A DNA stretch of 64,000 nt from Achromobacter xylosoxidans (GCF_002192695.1 NZ_MTLG01000125.1:1-64000), one strand, 5' to 3'; positions 26,083-35,362 are shown, counted from the first letter of the stretch. The notes: generated from the letters alone by a model not told the origin. Translations and numbers: made by a program.

Positions 26083-27249
26083 ATGATCCGATCCAAACTT
26101 CCCGACGTTGGCACCACCATCTTTACCGTGATGAGCCGCCTGGCCATCGAACACAAGGCCATCAACCTGGGCCAGGGATTTCCCGACTTCGATCCCGACC
26201 CTGCCTTGTGCGCCCTGGTAACCAAGGCCATGGCCGACGGCCACAACCAGTATCCCTACATGCCGGGCGTGGCGCCCCTGCGCGAAGCCATCGCCGCCAA
26301 GACGCGCGAACTCTACGGCCATGCCTACGATCCGGAAACCGAGATCACCGTCACCAGCGGCGCGACCGAAGCGCTAATGGCAACCGTACTTGCCGCCGTG
26401 GGCAGCGGTGACGAGGTCGTCGTCATCGAGCCCTGCTACGACTCCTATCTGCCGGCAATCCGCCTGGCCGGCGGCACCGCGGTGCCGGTGCCGCTGCGCG
26501 CGCCCACCGAGGCCGACCCCTACTACCGCATCGACTGGCAACGCGTACGCGACGCCATCACGTCGAAGACGCGCCTGTTGATGCTGAACTTTCCGCACAA
26601 TCCGACCGGCGCAGTGCTGGACGATAGCGACCTGGACGCGTTGGAAGCCATCGTGCGCGACACCGGCGTACTGCTGGTGTCCGACGAGGTCTACGAGCAC
26701 ATCGTGTTCGACGGCAAGCCCCACGCCAGCGTGGCGCGCCGCCCGCTGCTGGCCGAACATGCCTTTGTGATCTCGTCCTTCGGCAAGACTTATCACACCA
26801 CTGGCTGGAAGATCGGCTACTGCTGCGCACCGCGCCAGCTCAGCGCCGAGTTGCGCAAGGTACACCAATTCATGGTGTTCACCGTGCCTTCTCCCATGCA
26901 GTTCGCGCTGGCCGAATTCATGCGCGACCCCAAGCCTTACCTGGACCTGCCCGCCTTCTATCAGGCCAAGCGCGACCGCCTGGCGCAAGGGCTGGCCAAG
27001 ACGCGCTTCCGTCCGCTGCCCAGCCCGGGCACGTTCTTTCTGCTGGCCGACTACAGCCAGATTTCCAAGCAAAACGAGGCCGACTTCGCGCGCGATCTGA
27101 CGGTGAATCATGGCGTCACGGTGATACCGGTATCGGCGTTCTACCGCCAGCCCGATGCGCCCGAATCCAACCATCGCATCGTGCGCTTCTGCTTCGCGAA
27201 GAAGGATGCAACGCTCGATGCTGCCTTGGAACGTCTGGCGCAGGTTTGA
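26083..27249 (+). CDS. PLP-dependent aminotransferase (YbdL/methionine aminotransferase-like)
   Basis: A 388-residue class I aminotransferase. Visible motifs are INLGQGFPDFDPD, the substrate-loop NQYPYMPGVAPLREAIA, NFPHNPTG, the PLP lysine in SSFGKTYHTTGWKIGY (about residue 238) and the C-terminal arginine in NHRIVRFCFAK. The pattern matches YbdL and kynurenine-oxoglutarate transaminase relatives, which transaminate methionine and aromatic amino acids. The start at 26083 (MIRSKLP) is preferred over an earlier in-frame start at 26029. It is monocistronic. Confidence 0.9.
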   Translation: MIRSKLPDVGTTIFTVMSRLAIEHKAINLGQGFPDFDPDPALCALVTKAMADGHNQYPYMPGVAPLREAIAAKTRELYGHAYDPETEITVTSGATEALMATVLAAVGSGDEVVVIEPCYDSYLPAIRLAGGTAVPVPLRAPTEADPYYRIDWQRVRDAITSKTRLLMLNFPHNPTGAVLDDSDLDALEAIVRDTGVLLVSDEVYEHIVFDGKPHASVARRPLLAEHAFVISSFGKTYHTTGWKIGYCCAPRQLSAELRKVHQFMVFTVPSPMQFALAEFMRDPKPYLDLPAFYQAKRDRLAQGLAKTRFRPLPSPGTFFLLADYSQISKQNEADFARDLTVNHGVTVIPVSAFYRQPDAPESNHRIVRFCFAKKDATLDAALERLAQV

Positions 27250-27373
27250 CGTCCGATGCTGATGGCTTACTAGTGAGCTCAATATCTCCGCCGACTCTAT
27301 ATACAAGAGCTTTCATTGAAAAATATGAATAAAAGCTCGTATTAAAAAATAGGCCACGCAGAGCGAATTCACG

Positions 27374-27405
27374 AACAAAAAAAGGGCGCCCATAAGGCGC
27401 CCTTT
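27374..27405 (-). terminator. Rho-independent terminator of the tctCBA operon
   Basis: AAAGGGCGCC-cataa-GGCGCCCTTT. On the minus strand the stem is followed by a run of seven T residues. It lies 65 bases after the tctA stop and may also stop plus-strand readthrough from the aminotransferase. Confidence 0.88.
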
Positions 27406-27469
27406 GCAATTTCCGGCCCAGATCCCGCGACCGGCTGCTGCCCATTGCAACAGCCGCGCCGCGTACGGA

Positions 27470-28996
27470 TCAGACCGGACCAGCGGCAAGATTTTTCGCC
27501 TTGCGCATACGACGCATGATCTGCGGCACGATCACGACCGCAGCCGCCCCCACCCACATCGAGATCGATACCGGACTGGCGAACAACACGCCCACGTCGC
27601 CATCGGTCATCGACAGGGCGCGGCGCAGGTTCTGCTCCATCATGTTGCCCAACACCACGCCCAGCACCAGCGGCGCCATGGGCACGCCGAACTTGCGCAA
27701 GAAATATCCCAGCGCGCCGATGCCCGCGACCAGCAGCAGGTCAAAGGTTCCTGCGTTGATGGCATAGACGCCGATGTAGCTGATGCACAGGATCCCCGGC
27801 ACCATCAGCCATCCCGGCACCGACAACACCTTGGAGAAAAAGCGCACCAGCGGCACGTTCATGACGAACAGCAGAACGTTGGCCACGAACAGCGAGGCGA
27901 TCAAGCCCCACACCAATTCGGGTTTGGAGTCGAACAGCACCGGACCCGGCGTGATGTTGTAGAGCGTCAGCGCGCCCATCATCACGGCAGTGGTACCCGA
28001 ACCGGGCACGCCCAGCGTCAGCATCGGCACGAACGAGCCAATGGCCGAGGCCGTGGCGGCAGCTTCCGGCGCGACCAGGCCGCGCATGTCGCCCTTGCCG
28101 AATTTGGCATCCGGATCCTTGGCCTCGATGATGCGCTTTTCCTGCGAGTACGCCACGGCCGCGGCCACACTGGCGCCTGCGCCAGGCAACACGCCCACGC
28201 CAAAGCCCACCAGCGAACTGCGCACCACGCTCCACCAGGTGAGCGCCACTTCCTTCAGATTGAACAGCTTGCGGCCGCTGGGCTTGACCTCGACGCTGTG
28301 CCCCGCCACCACTTTTTCCAGCATCTCCAGCATCTCGCTGACCGCGAACAGCGCAATCACCACCACCACGAATTCGATGCCGTCGGCCAGATGCACCGAC
28401 TCGAAGGTGTAGCGATAGACCCCAGAATTCGCGTCCACGCCCACCACCGAAATAGACAGGCCTATCATCGCCGCCAGCACGCCCTTCACGGGTTGTTTAC
28501 CCAGCAGGCTGGTCAGGCAGCAGAACGCAAAAATCATCAGCACGAAGTACTCGGCGGGGCCGAAAGCCAAGGCCCATTTGGCCAGCAACGGCGCCAGCAG
28601 GATGATGCCCACCACCGACACGATTGCGCCGAAGAATGCGGACCAGGCAGAGAGCGACAGCGCAACGCTGGCCATGCCCTGCCGCGCCAGCGGATAGCCG
28701 TCCAGCGTCGTCATGATGGCACTGGCCTCGCCCGGCACGTTCAACAGAATGGCGGTGATGCGGCCGCCGTACTCGGCGCCCACATACACGGCAGCCAGCA
28801 GGATCAGCGCGGTCTCGGGCGGCAGGTTCATGGCGAACGCGATCGGGATCAGCATCGCCACGCCGTTGACCGGTCCCAGGCCGGGCAGCACACCCACCAT
28901 GGTGCCGATGAACGAACCGATCATGGCCACCAGCAGGTTGGTCAGCGAAAAGGCTACGCCAAAGCCTATCGCCAGGTGATCAAGAATGCCGCTCAT
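27470..28996 (-). CDS. tctA: Tripartite tricarboxylate transporter, large membrane subunit TctA
   Basis: A 508-residue protein with about 12 membrane segments. It shows the TctA signatures GVLPGLGPVNGVAMLIP near the N-terminus and GFGVGVLPGAGASVAAAVAY near the middle, and the PGSGTTAVMMGAL segment. With TctB and the periplasmic TctC it drives ion-coupled tricarboxylate (citrate-type) uptake. The start at 28996 (MSGILDHL) has GGAG upstream; the longer open frame is an overlap artefact of tctB. It overlaps tctB by 4 bases. Confidence 0.94.
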   Translation of the reverse strand: MSGILDHLAIGFGVAFSLTNLLVAMIGSFIGTMVGVLPGLGPVNGVAMLIPIAFAMNLPPETALILLAAVYVGAEYGGRITAILLNVPGEASAIMTTLDGYPLARQGMASVALSLSAWSAFFGAIVSVVGIILLAPLLAKWALAFGPAEYFVLMIFAFCCLTSLLGKQPVKGVLAAMIGLSISVVGVDANSGVYRYTFESVHLADGIEFVVVVIALFAVSEMLEMLEKVVAGHSVEVKPSGRKLFNLKEVALTWWSVVRSSLVGFGVGVLPGAGASVAAAVAYSQEKRIIEAKDPDAKFGKGDMRGLVAPEAAATASAIGSFVPMLTLGVPGSGTTAVMMGALTLYNITPGPVLFDSKPELVWGLIASLFVANVLLFVMNVPLVRFFSKVLSVPGWLMVPGILCISYIGVYAINAGTFDLLLVAGIGALGYFLRKFGVPMAPLVLGVVLGNMMEQNLRRALSMTDGDVGVLFASPVSISMWVGAAAVVIVPQIMRRMRKAKNLAAGPV

Positions 28997-29430
28997 ATCA
29001 GGGTCTCCAGCAAACCGGTGGGCAGGACCACGTCCAGCACCTTGTCGAACAGCAAGAAAAACAGGACGCTCATGACGGCGCCGCCGATGGCGCACTTGAC
29101 CCAGCCGCCCCCGAACAGACGGCCGACGAATATCGTCATCAAGGTGGTCGCGATCACGAAGCCCAGCCACTGGAACACGAAGGCATAGGCCACCACGAAC
29201 GCCATCATCAGCGCGATGCGCGCATTGGCGCCAGGCGGATTGGCCTCGACCTGATGGCCGCCCTTGTAGACCAGCCACAGGCCGCACAGGCCTATGATCA
29301 GCGCCAGCAGCAGGGGAAAGGCGCGCGGGCCTACCGGCTCATAGGCGAAGGGGGCTTCGATTCCCCAACCCGCCGCGGTCATGAAGGCGGCCAGCGCAAG
29401 CGCCGCCACGCCCAATATTCGATCGTTCAT
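28993..29430 (-). CDS. tctB: Tripartite tricarboxylate transporter, small membrane subunit TctB
   Basis: A 145-residue protein with four predicted membrane helices (ILGVAALALAAFMTAAG, AFPLLLALIIGLCGLWL, IALMMAFVVAYAFVFQWLG, VMSVLFFLLFDKVL), the expected TctB topology. It is poorly conserved in sequence and identified mainly by position between tctC and tctA. The start at 29430 is an ATG; a GTG two codons earlier is possible. Confidence 0.9.
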   Translation of the reverse strand: MNDRILGVAALALAAFMTAAGWGIEAPFAYEPVGPRAFPLLLALIIGLCGLWLVYKGGHQVEANPPGANARIALMMAFVVAYAFVFQWLGFVIATTLMTIFVGRLFGGGWVKCAIGGAVMSVLFFLLFDKVLDVVLPTGLLETLI

Positions 29431-29471
29431 GATCACTTTTCCGTTGTAGTCGCATCGCGTGGCGCAGCGCT

Positions 29472-29503
29472 CCCCTGCCGCCGCGGCAATGCCGGCGGCG
29501 GGG
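29472..29503 (-). terminator. GC-rich intra-operon hairpin between tctC and tctB
   Basis: CCCC-t-GCCGCCG pairs with CGGCGGC-GGGG around a short loop, with no T-run. It is probably a partial attenuator or 3' stabiliser that lets tctC be expressed above tctBA, as is usual for binding-protein genes. Confidence 0.5.
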
Positions 29504-29541
29504 AACCCTGAAAAACGCGATAGGGAGGAGAGCCTTGCGGC

Positions 29542-30540
29542 TTACTTCTTGACCAGGCCGAAAGAGTCGGCCAGTTCGCCGTAGGCCTTGACCTGGTTCT
29601 TCACGTAGGCGTCCAGCTCAGGCCCGGTCTTGTTGAACGGGAACAGGCCCTGCTGCTGGCGCAGCTTGTCGAACTCGGGCGAGGACGTGGCCTTGTTGAA
29701 GGCGTCGACCCAGAACTGGTAGTCGCTGTCCGACACCTTCGGACCGACATAGAAGCCGCGGATGATCGGCCAGACGATGTCGTAACCCTGTTCCTTGGCG
29801 GTGGGCACGGTGCCCAGCTTGCCCGGCAGGCGCTGGTCGTTGAACACGGCCAGCACGCGGATGGGGGCGCCGCCTTCGAGCATGGTGAAGGCTTCCGCCG
29901 CGTCGCCCATGTAGGCCTGGATGTGGCCGCCGCGCAAGGCCGTGACGGCTTCACCGCCGCCTTCAAACGCCACGAAGCGCATCTTCTTGAAATCCACGCC
30001 CGCGGCCTTGGCGGTCAGCGCGGCCTTCATCCAGTCCTGGCTGCCCACGGTGCCGCCCGCGCCCAGCACGATCTTGGTCGGATCCTGCTTGAAGGCTTCC
30101 ATCAGGCTCTTCAGGTCGGTGTACGGAGAATCGTTGCGGACCACGGCCACACCGTAGTCGGTGCCGATGGCGGCCAGCCAGCGCACGTCGTTGACGTTGT
30201 ATTTGCCGAACTTGCCCTGGGCCAGGTTCAAGAGCGAACCGCCCGAGAAGGCCACTATGGTGCCCGGTTCATTCGGGTGCTGGGCCACGATGTTGTTGTA
30301 GGCCACGGCGCCGATGCCGCCAGGCATGTAAACGATGCGCATGGCGGTCTTGAGCGCGCCGCTTTGCTTCAGGCCTTCGGTGGCCAGGCGGCAGGTCAGG
30401 TCGAAACCGCCGCCAGGCTGGGCAGGCGCGATGCATTCCGGGCGGCGCGGCTCGTCGGCCGCGTGGGCTGCGCCCAGGGACAGGGTAATCGCGCCCAGCG
30501 CCGCGACAGCGGCCAGGCGTAGTTTCAGACTAGTCTGCAT
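29542..30540 (-). CDS. tctC: Tripartite tricarboxylate transporter binding protein TctC
   Basis: A 332-residue periplasmic protein. Signal peptide LRLAAVAALGAITLSLGAAHA, then a Bug/TctC fold with CIAPAQPGGGFDLTCRLATEGL (a carboxylate-binding loop), MPGGIGAVAYNNI and GGTVGSQDWMKAAL. The cysteine pair near the N-terminus is typical of true TctC rather than general Bug proteins. It is first in tctCBA and follows the tctDE regulators on the same strand, the layout known as bctDE-bctCBA for citrate uptake in Bordetella (established knowledge). Citrate is the likely ligand. Confidence 0.93.
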   Translation of the reverse strand: MQTSLKLRLAAVAALGAITLSLGAAHAADEPRRPECIAPAQPGGGFDLTCRLATEGLKQSGALKTAMRIVYMPGGIGAVAYNNIVAQHPNEPGTIVAFSGGSLLNLAQGKFGKYNVNDVRWLAAIGTDYGVAVVRNDSPYTDLKSLMEAFKQDPTKIVLGAGGTVGSQDWMKAALTAKAAGVDFKKMRFVAFEGGGEAVTALRGGHIQAYMGDAAEAFTMLEGGAPIRVLAVFNDQRLPGKLGTVPTAKEQGYDIVWPIIRGFYVGPKVSDSDYQFWVDAFNKATSSPEFDKLRQQQGLFPFNKTGPELDAYVKNQVKAYGELADSFGLVKK

Positions 30541-30660
30541 TTTTTGCGTCTCCGAAATTTATAGGTCTAGGTATGGCTGGAAGCTCTGCTCAGACGGTTC
30601 TTTCCGCAATAACGGCCCCAGTGGACGCAACCGTACAAAACCGAAGCTTTCCAAAAGCTT

Positions 30661-32148
30661 TCAAATTCCGTGGTTTTCCTGGTGCGACGCAGCATTTGTC
30701 CCATTTCCCAGGGTAAACACCAGTGCAGCCCTCAAACCCGCCTGCGGCACCCGGTTCTCCAGCACCAGGCGCGCGCCCAGGATCTCGGCGATGGTGCCGA
30801 CGATGGCCAGGCCCAGGCCGGCGCCAGGCTTGTTCTTGCCGGCCGCGCCCCTACGAAAGCGGACGCAGGCGCGGGCGATGTCCTCGGCGGACATGCCGGG
30901 GCCGCTGTCCTCGACCACCAGCCTGGCTCGCCCGGGTTCGATCTGGATCTTCACCGTGACTTCCCCCGCTGGCGAGGTGTAGCGGATGGCGTTGTCCACC
31001 AGGTTGCTGACCGCCTCCCTCAGCAGCCAGTCGGCCCCCTGCACCACCACTGGCCGGATCTCGGCTTCCAGGCCGATGTCCAGCTGGCGGGCCCGGGCAG
31101 TGGGAAGCAGGATGCGGATGACCGCGTCGGCCAGTTCGACCAGGTCGACCGGTTCGGGGCTGAAACCGCCTTCGGCCAGCGAGGCGTCTTTAGCGCGCGC
31201 CAGAGCGAGCATTTGGTTGGTGGTGCGTACAGCCCTGTCCAGGCCTTCCTGCATCGCCAGAAGGGCTGTACGGACCTCCTGGGGGTCTGTTTCGCGCAAG
31301 GCATAGGCCGTCTGGGTTCGCAAAACCGACAAAGGGGTGCGCAATTGGTGCGAGGCGTCGTCCAGGAACTGGCTTTGGACCCTCGCCTGGGCCGCAAAAC
31401 GGGCCATGTGGAGGTTTACGGCCCCGACTAGGGGTAGGACCTCCCCTGGCATGTCCGACGCGCTCACGGGGCTTAAATCGTCCGCAGAACGCCCTTCCAC
31501 CTCCTGCCGTAGCCTGGCAAGGGGGCGCAGCGCCATGAAAACCCCCAGGATGATCACCAGAACGCTGATCAGGATCACGGCCAGGTCCCGCTCCACCGAG
31601 CGCACCAGCACCTGGTGCAGGAAGGCCTGGCGGGTATCCAGGCCCTCGGCCACCTGCACGATAACCCGTCCCCCTTTGTTTGCGTACAGAGGCGGATCCA
31701 TGGGACGCGCCAGCGCCGCAACCCGCACAGGCGTGCCCTGGTAATCGGCGTAGAAAAAGCGTGGTTCGCCGGAAACCAGGGGTTCGGCAGGCATGGGCAG
31801 GCCCGGACTGCCGATTTCGGCCAGCCCGTCCTCGGTGGCGACCCGGTAGAACACGCTGCCATTGGCCGTCAGCTCGAAAAATTCCAGCATCAGGTATGGC
31901 TGCTCCATGGCTAATCCACCGCTGGCTGTGGATATGTTGTGGTCGATGGCGCGTAGTGCGCCAGAAAGCGAACGGTCATAGGCTATGTCGACCTGGTTGC
32001 GCAGCTGGTGGTTCGACAGCCACAGGGCGCCCATCATCACGAAGACCAGTGTCGGGATCAGCCACCAGAGGAGCTGGGTTTTCAGGGTGCGATTACGCTT
32101 TTTTGCGGCGAAAAACCCCTTTTTTTCCGCACTTCTAGTTGTCAACAA
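30661..32148 (-). CDS. tctE: Two-component sensor histidine kinase TctE
   Basis: A 495-residue inner-membrane kinase. Membrane segments at about residues 25-45 (LLWWLIPTLVFVMMGALWL) and 190-210 (LAVILISVLVIILGVFMAL) flank a periplasmic sensor. The cytoplasmic part has H-box FLDDASHQLRTPLSVLR, N-box LVDNAIRYT, and G-boxes DSGPGMS and GAGLGLAIV. Its start overlaps tctD by 14 bases. It precedes tctC by 120 bases and is expected to sense tricarboxylates and activate tctCBA through TctD. Confidence 0.94.
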   Translation of the reverse strand: MLTTRSAEKKGFFAAKKRNRTLKTQLLWWLIPTLVFVMMGALWLSNHQLRNQVDIAYDRSLSGALRAIDHNISTASGGLAMEQPYLMLEFFELTANGSVFYRVATEDGLAEIGSPGLPMPAEPLVSGEPRFFYADYQGTPVRVAALARPMDPPLYANKGGRVIVQVAEGLDTRQAFLHQVLVRSVERDLAVILISVLVIILGVFMALRPLARLRQEVEGRSADDLSPVSASDMPGEVLPLVGAVNLHMARFAAQARVQSQFLDDASHQLRTPLSVLRTQTAYALRETDPQEVRTALLAMQEGLDRAVRTTNQMLALARAKDASLAEGGFSPEPVDLVELADAVIRILLPTARARQLDIGLEAEIRPVVVQGADWLLREAVSNLVDNAIRYTSPAGEVTVKIQIEPGRARLVVEDSGPGMSAEDIARACVRFRRGAAGKNKPGAGLGLAIVGTIAEILGARLVLENRVPQAGLRAALVFTLGNGTNAASHQENHGI

Positions 32149-32812
32149 GGTTCTCCAGGCAGTAGCCCATGCCGCGCATGGTCACGATCTGCACACCGGT
32201 ATCCGCCAATTTTTTTCGCAAACGGTGCACCAGGACCTCGATGGCTTCCAGATTGATGTCCGCGTCGTCGGTCAGGATGCGGTCCAGGATCTGCTGCTTG
32301 TTGATGGGTTCGCCGCTTTTTTGGATCAGTACCCGCAGAACCGAGTGTTCACGTGGGGATAACTGCAAGGGCTGTCCGCTGACCGTGAATTTTTGAGCGG
32401 AAGTCTCGAAAACCAGGTTTCCCAGCGTAAGCCGCGGGTGTTCACGCCCACGGCTGCGCCGGATGAGTGCGATCAATCGCGCTTCCAACTCTTCCACAAC
32501 AAACGGTTTCGGCAGGAAATCGTCAGCTCCCTGGTGGAGCGTCCCGATTTTTTCGGCCAGCGAATCGCGCGCGGTCAAGACCAGGACCGGCGTACGGTCG
32601 TCCCGCGCGCGAATCTTCGCGAGCAAAGCATGGCCATCCATGCCCGGTAGTCCCAGATCGAGGATGACCGCGTCGAATTCTTCCATCGCCAGTCTTCTTT
32701 CGGCGACCAGCCCGTCATCTGCCCACTCAACGACGAAACCTGCGTGCCTGGCCAGGCTTCTTGAAAGCCAGCGGGCAAGTTCTGCTTCGTCTTCTATCAG
32801 GAGGATGCGCAT
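32135..32812 (-). CDS. tctD: OmpR-type response regulator TctD
   Basis: A 225-residue regulator: receiver domain with acidic pair IEDE, phospho-acceptor aspartate in VILDLGLPGMDG (about residue 51) and lysine in FLPKPF; C-terminal winged helix with LSPREHSVLRVLI and EVLVHRLRKKLADTG. It is the partner of the overlapping kinase gene and the predicted activator of tctCBA. Confidence 0.95.
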   Translation of the reverse strand: MRILLIEDEAELARWLSRSLARHAGFVVEWADDGLVAERRLAMEEFDAVILDLGLPGMDGHALLAKIRARDDRTPVLVLTARDSLAEKIGTLHQGADDFLPKPFVVEELEARLIALIRRSRGREHPRLTLGNLVFETSAQKFTVSGQPLQLSPREHSVLRVLIQKSGEPINKQQILDRILTDDADINLEAIEVLVHRLRKKLADTGVQIVTMRGMGYCLENLVDN

Positions 32813-33301
32813 GGACGGAGTCCGGGGGGGGATGGCTGGGCGGAATGGGAGAGCATGTTTGGCTTTTCCTTTATTTCTCTTTATATAAAGACTAATGATT
32901 AATAAGGCCTGTGGATAACTACCTTAACCTTGAAAACCTCTTTTCTTTCATCAGCTTGCAGCCGTTTTTGGCTGTGCAAGAACTCTGTGTGGGAAAAAAG
33001 CTGAAGTTGGACAAGATTTTGGACCCTGTCCGAAACCCCTGCTTGTTCAACTTGCCTCCACAAAATGTGCACAAGGCGTCTACTTAGGAGTTATCCACAG
33101 CCCCTTTCTGCCGAACCGGTCTCAAAAACGGCACTTTTACCCCGAAAAACGCCTCGCTGCCTACCTGCGTTTTCGCCGTTCAGGAGGCCTTTAGCGGCCC
33201 CACAAGGCGTTCGCGAACCGGGGGATTCGAGGGGAGACGCGCAGCCGTTCTTGACTGGGAACTGAACAAAAAGTGAGCAGGTTCCGCCGTAGAATTCCGC
33301 C
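32813..33301. other. Divergent intergenic region with two perfect DnaA boxes
   Basis: A 489-base gap between tctD and clcB with no plausible gene. It contains perfect DnaA boxes at 32910-32918 (minus) and 33091-33099 (plus) and weaker relatives (TTGTTCAAC near 33045, TGTGCACAA near 33066). The start is A+T-rich (32868-32905, TTTATTTCTC and TTAATAAGG runs). It must contain the tctD and clcB promoters, but none was assigned with confidence. Confidence 0.6.
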
Positions 33302-34669
33302 ATGGCGACAGAAATCAGAATCAAGAAATCAGGGTGGGCAATCTGGCTGAGAAGCCGTTTGTTGGCGGACAACTTGCCGGCCACGCTCTGCGCGGCGGCG
33401 CTGATGGGCCTCTTGGGTGCACTGGCCACCGTGGTGTTCCGGGAGATGCTGGCGTGGACGCAGATGCTGCTCGGGGGCGAGGACACTCCCCATGGCATGG
33501 TGTCCCTGGCGCGGGGGCTGAGTCCCTGGCAACGCTTTCTGATGCCGGCCATGGGCGGCGCCATTGCCGGGGCCATCCTGCAAATGGCGGCCAGATGGCT
33601 GCCCAAGCGCGGCGCAGCGGACTATATGGAGGCGATTTCCATCGGCCGCGGAGTCATCGGCTTTCGCCAGACGGTCGCGCGCAGCCTGTCGTCGATTTTT
33701 TCCATCGGCTCCGGCGCCTCCATCGGCCGCGAGGGTCCCATGGTGCAGCTGGCGGCGATGCTGTCATCCCTGACGGGACGTTATCTGGTGCTGCCGCCGC
33801 GGCATTTGCGCTTGTTGGTCGCCTGCGGCGCCACGGCGGGGATCACTTCCGCCTATAACGCGCCCATTGCCGGCGCCTTGTTCATTTCCGAGATAGTTTT
33901 TGGCGCGATCGCTTCGGCTACTCTGGTGCCGTTGGTCGTATCGTCGGTCGTGGCAAACATTGTGACGCGCCAAATACTGCATTACGACGCGGTTTTTCAC
34001 ATGCCGCCCTTCACTTTCGTGTCCGGCTGGGAAGTCATCAACTATCTGGGCCTGGGGGTGATCGCCGGCCTGGCGGCGCCGCAATTCCTGCGCTTTCTCG
34101 ACACCGCGCGCGCCGCGTTCGGCCGCGTGCCCGCGCCGCTATGGGTGCGCATGGCATTGGGCGGTCTGATCGTCGGCGCCTTGTCGGTGGTGAACCCCGA
34201 GGTCTGGGGCAATGGCTACAGCGTGGTCAACAGCATGTTGCATACGCAGTGGGCCTGGCAGGCGGTCGCCGCCATCCTGCTCTTGAAAACGCTGGCCACC
34301 GCGGCCAGCGTCGGTTCGGGCGCGGTGGGCGGCGTCTTCACGCCCACGCTGTTCGTGGGGGCGGCGCTGGGCGCCTTGTACGGGACTGGCCTGCAGGCCT
34401 TGTTTCCGGCTGGAGATCTGTCGGCGGTATCCAGCTATGCGGTGGTGGGCATGGGCGCCCTGCTGGCCGCCACCACCTATGCGCCATTGATGTCGATCCT
34501 GATGATCTTCGAGATGACGCTCAGCTATGAGGTCATGCTGCCGCTGATGCTGGCCTGCATCACGGGCTACGTCATTGCGCATCGCATACGGCCGGACTCG
34601 GTGTACGCGAAATCGCTGGCCAGCAACCGGCGCGCGCAGCGCGTCGTTGCCAAGGAGCGTGACGAGTGA
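33302..34669 (+). CDS. clcB: Voltage-gated ClC-type chloride channel/antiporter (ClcB-like)
   Basis: A 455-residue ClC-family membrane protein with about 10-12 helices. The gating glutamate motif GREGP is present in SIGSGASIGREGPMVQLAA; the first selectivity loop reads GSGAS instead of GSGIP, and the later loop is GGVFTPTLFVGAALG. These substitutions fit the ClcB branch rather than E. coli ClcA. No CBS domain follows. It probably moves chloride (and protons) across the inner membrane, for example in acid response. Confidence 0.9.
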   Translation: MATEIRIKKSGWAIWLRSRLLADNLPATLCAAALMGLLGALATVVFREMLAWTQMLLGGEDTPHGMVSLARGLSPWQRFLMPAMGGAIAGAILQMAARWLPKRGAADYMEAISIGRGVIGFRQTVARSLSSIFSIGSGASIGREGPMVQLAAMLSSLTGRYLVLPPRHLRLLVACGATAGITSAYNAPIAGALFISEIVFGAIASATLVPLVVSSVVANIVTRQILHYDAVFHMPPFTFVSGWEVINYLGLGVIAGLAAPQFLRFLDTARAAFGRVPAPLWVRMALGGLIVGALSVVNPEVWGNGYSVVNSMLHTQWAWQAVAAILLLKTLATAASVGSGAVGGVFTPTLFVGAALGALYGTGLQALFPAGDLSAVSSYAVVGMGALLAATTYAPLMSILMIFEMTLSYEVMLPLMLACITGYVIAHRIRPDSVYAKSLASNRRAQRVVAKERDE

Positions 34670-34675
34670 CAAGGT

Positions 34676-34709
34676 TTCATTAATACGAGTAAATACTCGC
34701 ATTAATGAA
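34676..34709. repeat. 34-base near-perfect palindrome after clcB
   Basis: Arms TTCATTAAT-a-CGAGT and ACTCG-c-ATTAATGAA around loop AAAT, with one mismatched pair. It is A+T-rich, only 6 bases after the clcB stop, and 11 bases before the true terminator. It could be part of a composite terminator or a protein-binding site. Confidence 0.55.
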
Positions 34710-34720
34710 GAATGAAGAAT

Positions 34721-34743
34721 AGCCCTTAAATCAGGGCTTTTTT
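34721..34743 (+). terminator. Rho-independent terminator of clcB
   Basis: AGCCCT-taaatc-AGGGCT followed by TTTTT. It overlaps the last codons of the convergent acetyltransferase gene. Confidence 0.85.
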
Positions 34744-35178
34744 CATGAAGACGCGCTTCAATCCGATCTCCTCGGCGCGATGGGTTTCCACATAACCGTA
34801 TCGCTTGTAGATAGCGATGTTCTCGGTCATTTTCTCCTGCGTGTAGAGACGGATGCTGGCATAGCCGGCCCGGCGCGCCACGTGTTCCGCGAACTGCATC
34901 AAGTCGCGGCCATAGCCTTTTCCCTGCGCTTGCGGAGCGACTGCGATGTTGTCCAGCAACAGGCAATCGGCCTCCTGAATCAGGACCAGCACAGCTTGCA
35001 CGGTATCGCGCACCCGCAGTACATGGACCACGCCTTGTGCGATGCGGGCTGGGTAATCATCGAGCATCGGTCCAGGCGTCGCGCCGATGCGCGCGACATA
35101 GTGGCCGTAGGCTTGCGCGACGATCCGCTCGATGTCGGGCAGGTCGCGGAGGGTGGCGATGCGTATGTCGGGAGGCAT
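34726..35178 (-). CDS. GNAT-family N-acetyltransferase
   Basis: A 150-residue single GNAT domain. The acetyl-CoA loop is visible in LDNIAVAPQAQGKGYGRDLMQFAE (QGKGYG matches Q/RxxGxG/A), followed by LYTQEKMTENIAIYKRYGYVE, the usual C-terminal half. The substrate is unknown. Monocistronic, convergent with clcB. Confidence 0.88.
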   Translation of the reverse strand: MPPDIRIATLRDLPDIERIVAQAYGHYVARIGATPGPMLDDYPARIAQGVVHVLRVRDTVQAVLVLIQEADCLLLDNIAVAPQAQGKGYGRDLMQFAEHVARRAGYASIRLYTQEKMTENIAIYKRYGYVETHRAEEIGLKRVFMKKALI

Positions 35179-35263
35179 GCGAGTTCCGGTTAGTGCGCCG
35201 CCCGGCGTGGACGGATTTCCCAGAAATATAAGACGCTCGGACCGTCCAAAGATTGTTTTGCGA

Positions 35264-35288
35264 ATTAGTTATAAAATTTATAACTAAT
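35264..35288. promoter_or_regulatory. 25-base perfect A+T-rich palindrome (operator candidate)
   Basis: Arms ATTAGTTATAAA and TTTATAACTAAT flank one central base; outside it, GCGAA and TTCGC add further pairing after a short bulge. It lies about 75 bases upstream of the hypothetical gene at 35363 and 86 bases from the divergent acetyltransferase start, in a genome whose surroundings are G+C-rich. A repressor operator is likely; the protein is not known. Confidence 0.6.
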
Positions 35289-35362
35289 AGTTCGCGTATA
35301 TACCCCGAAGATGATGTGCGATCACCGAAGAAAATGCTGAGTGATCCCGCAAAGGAGTGTCA

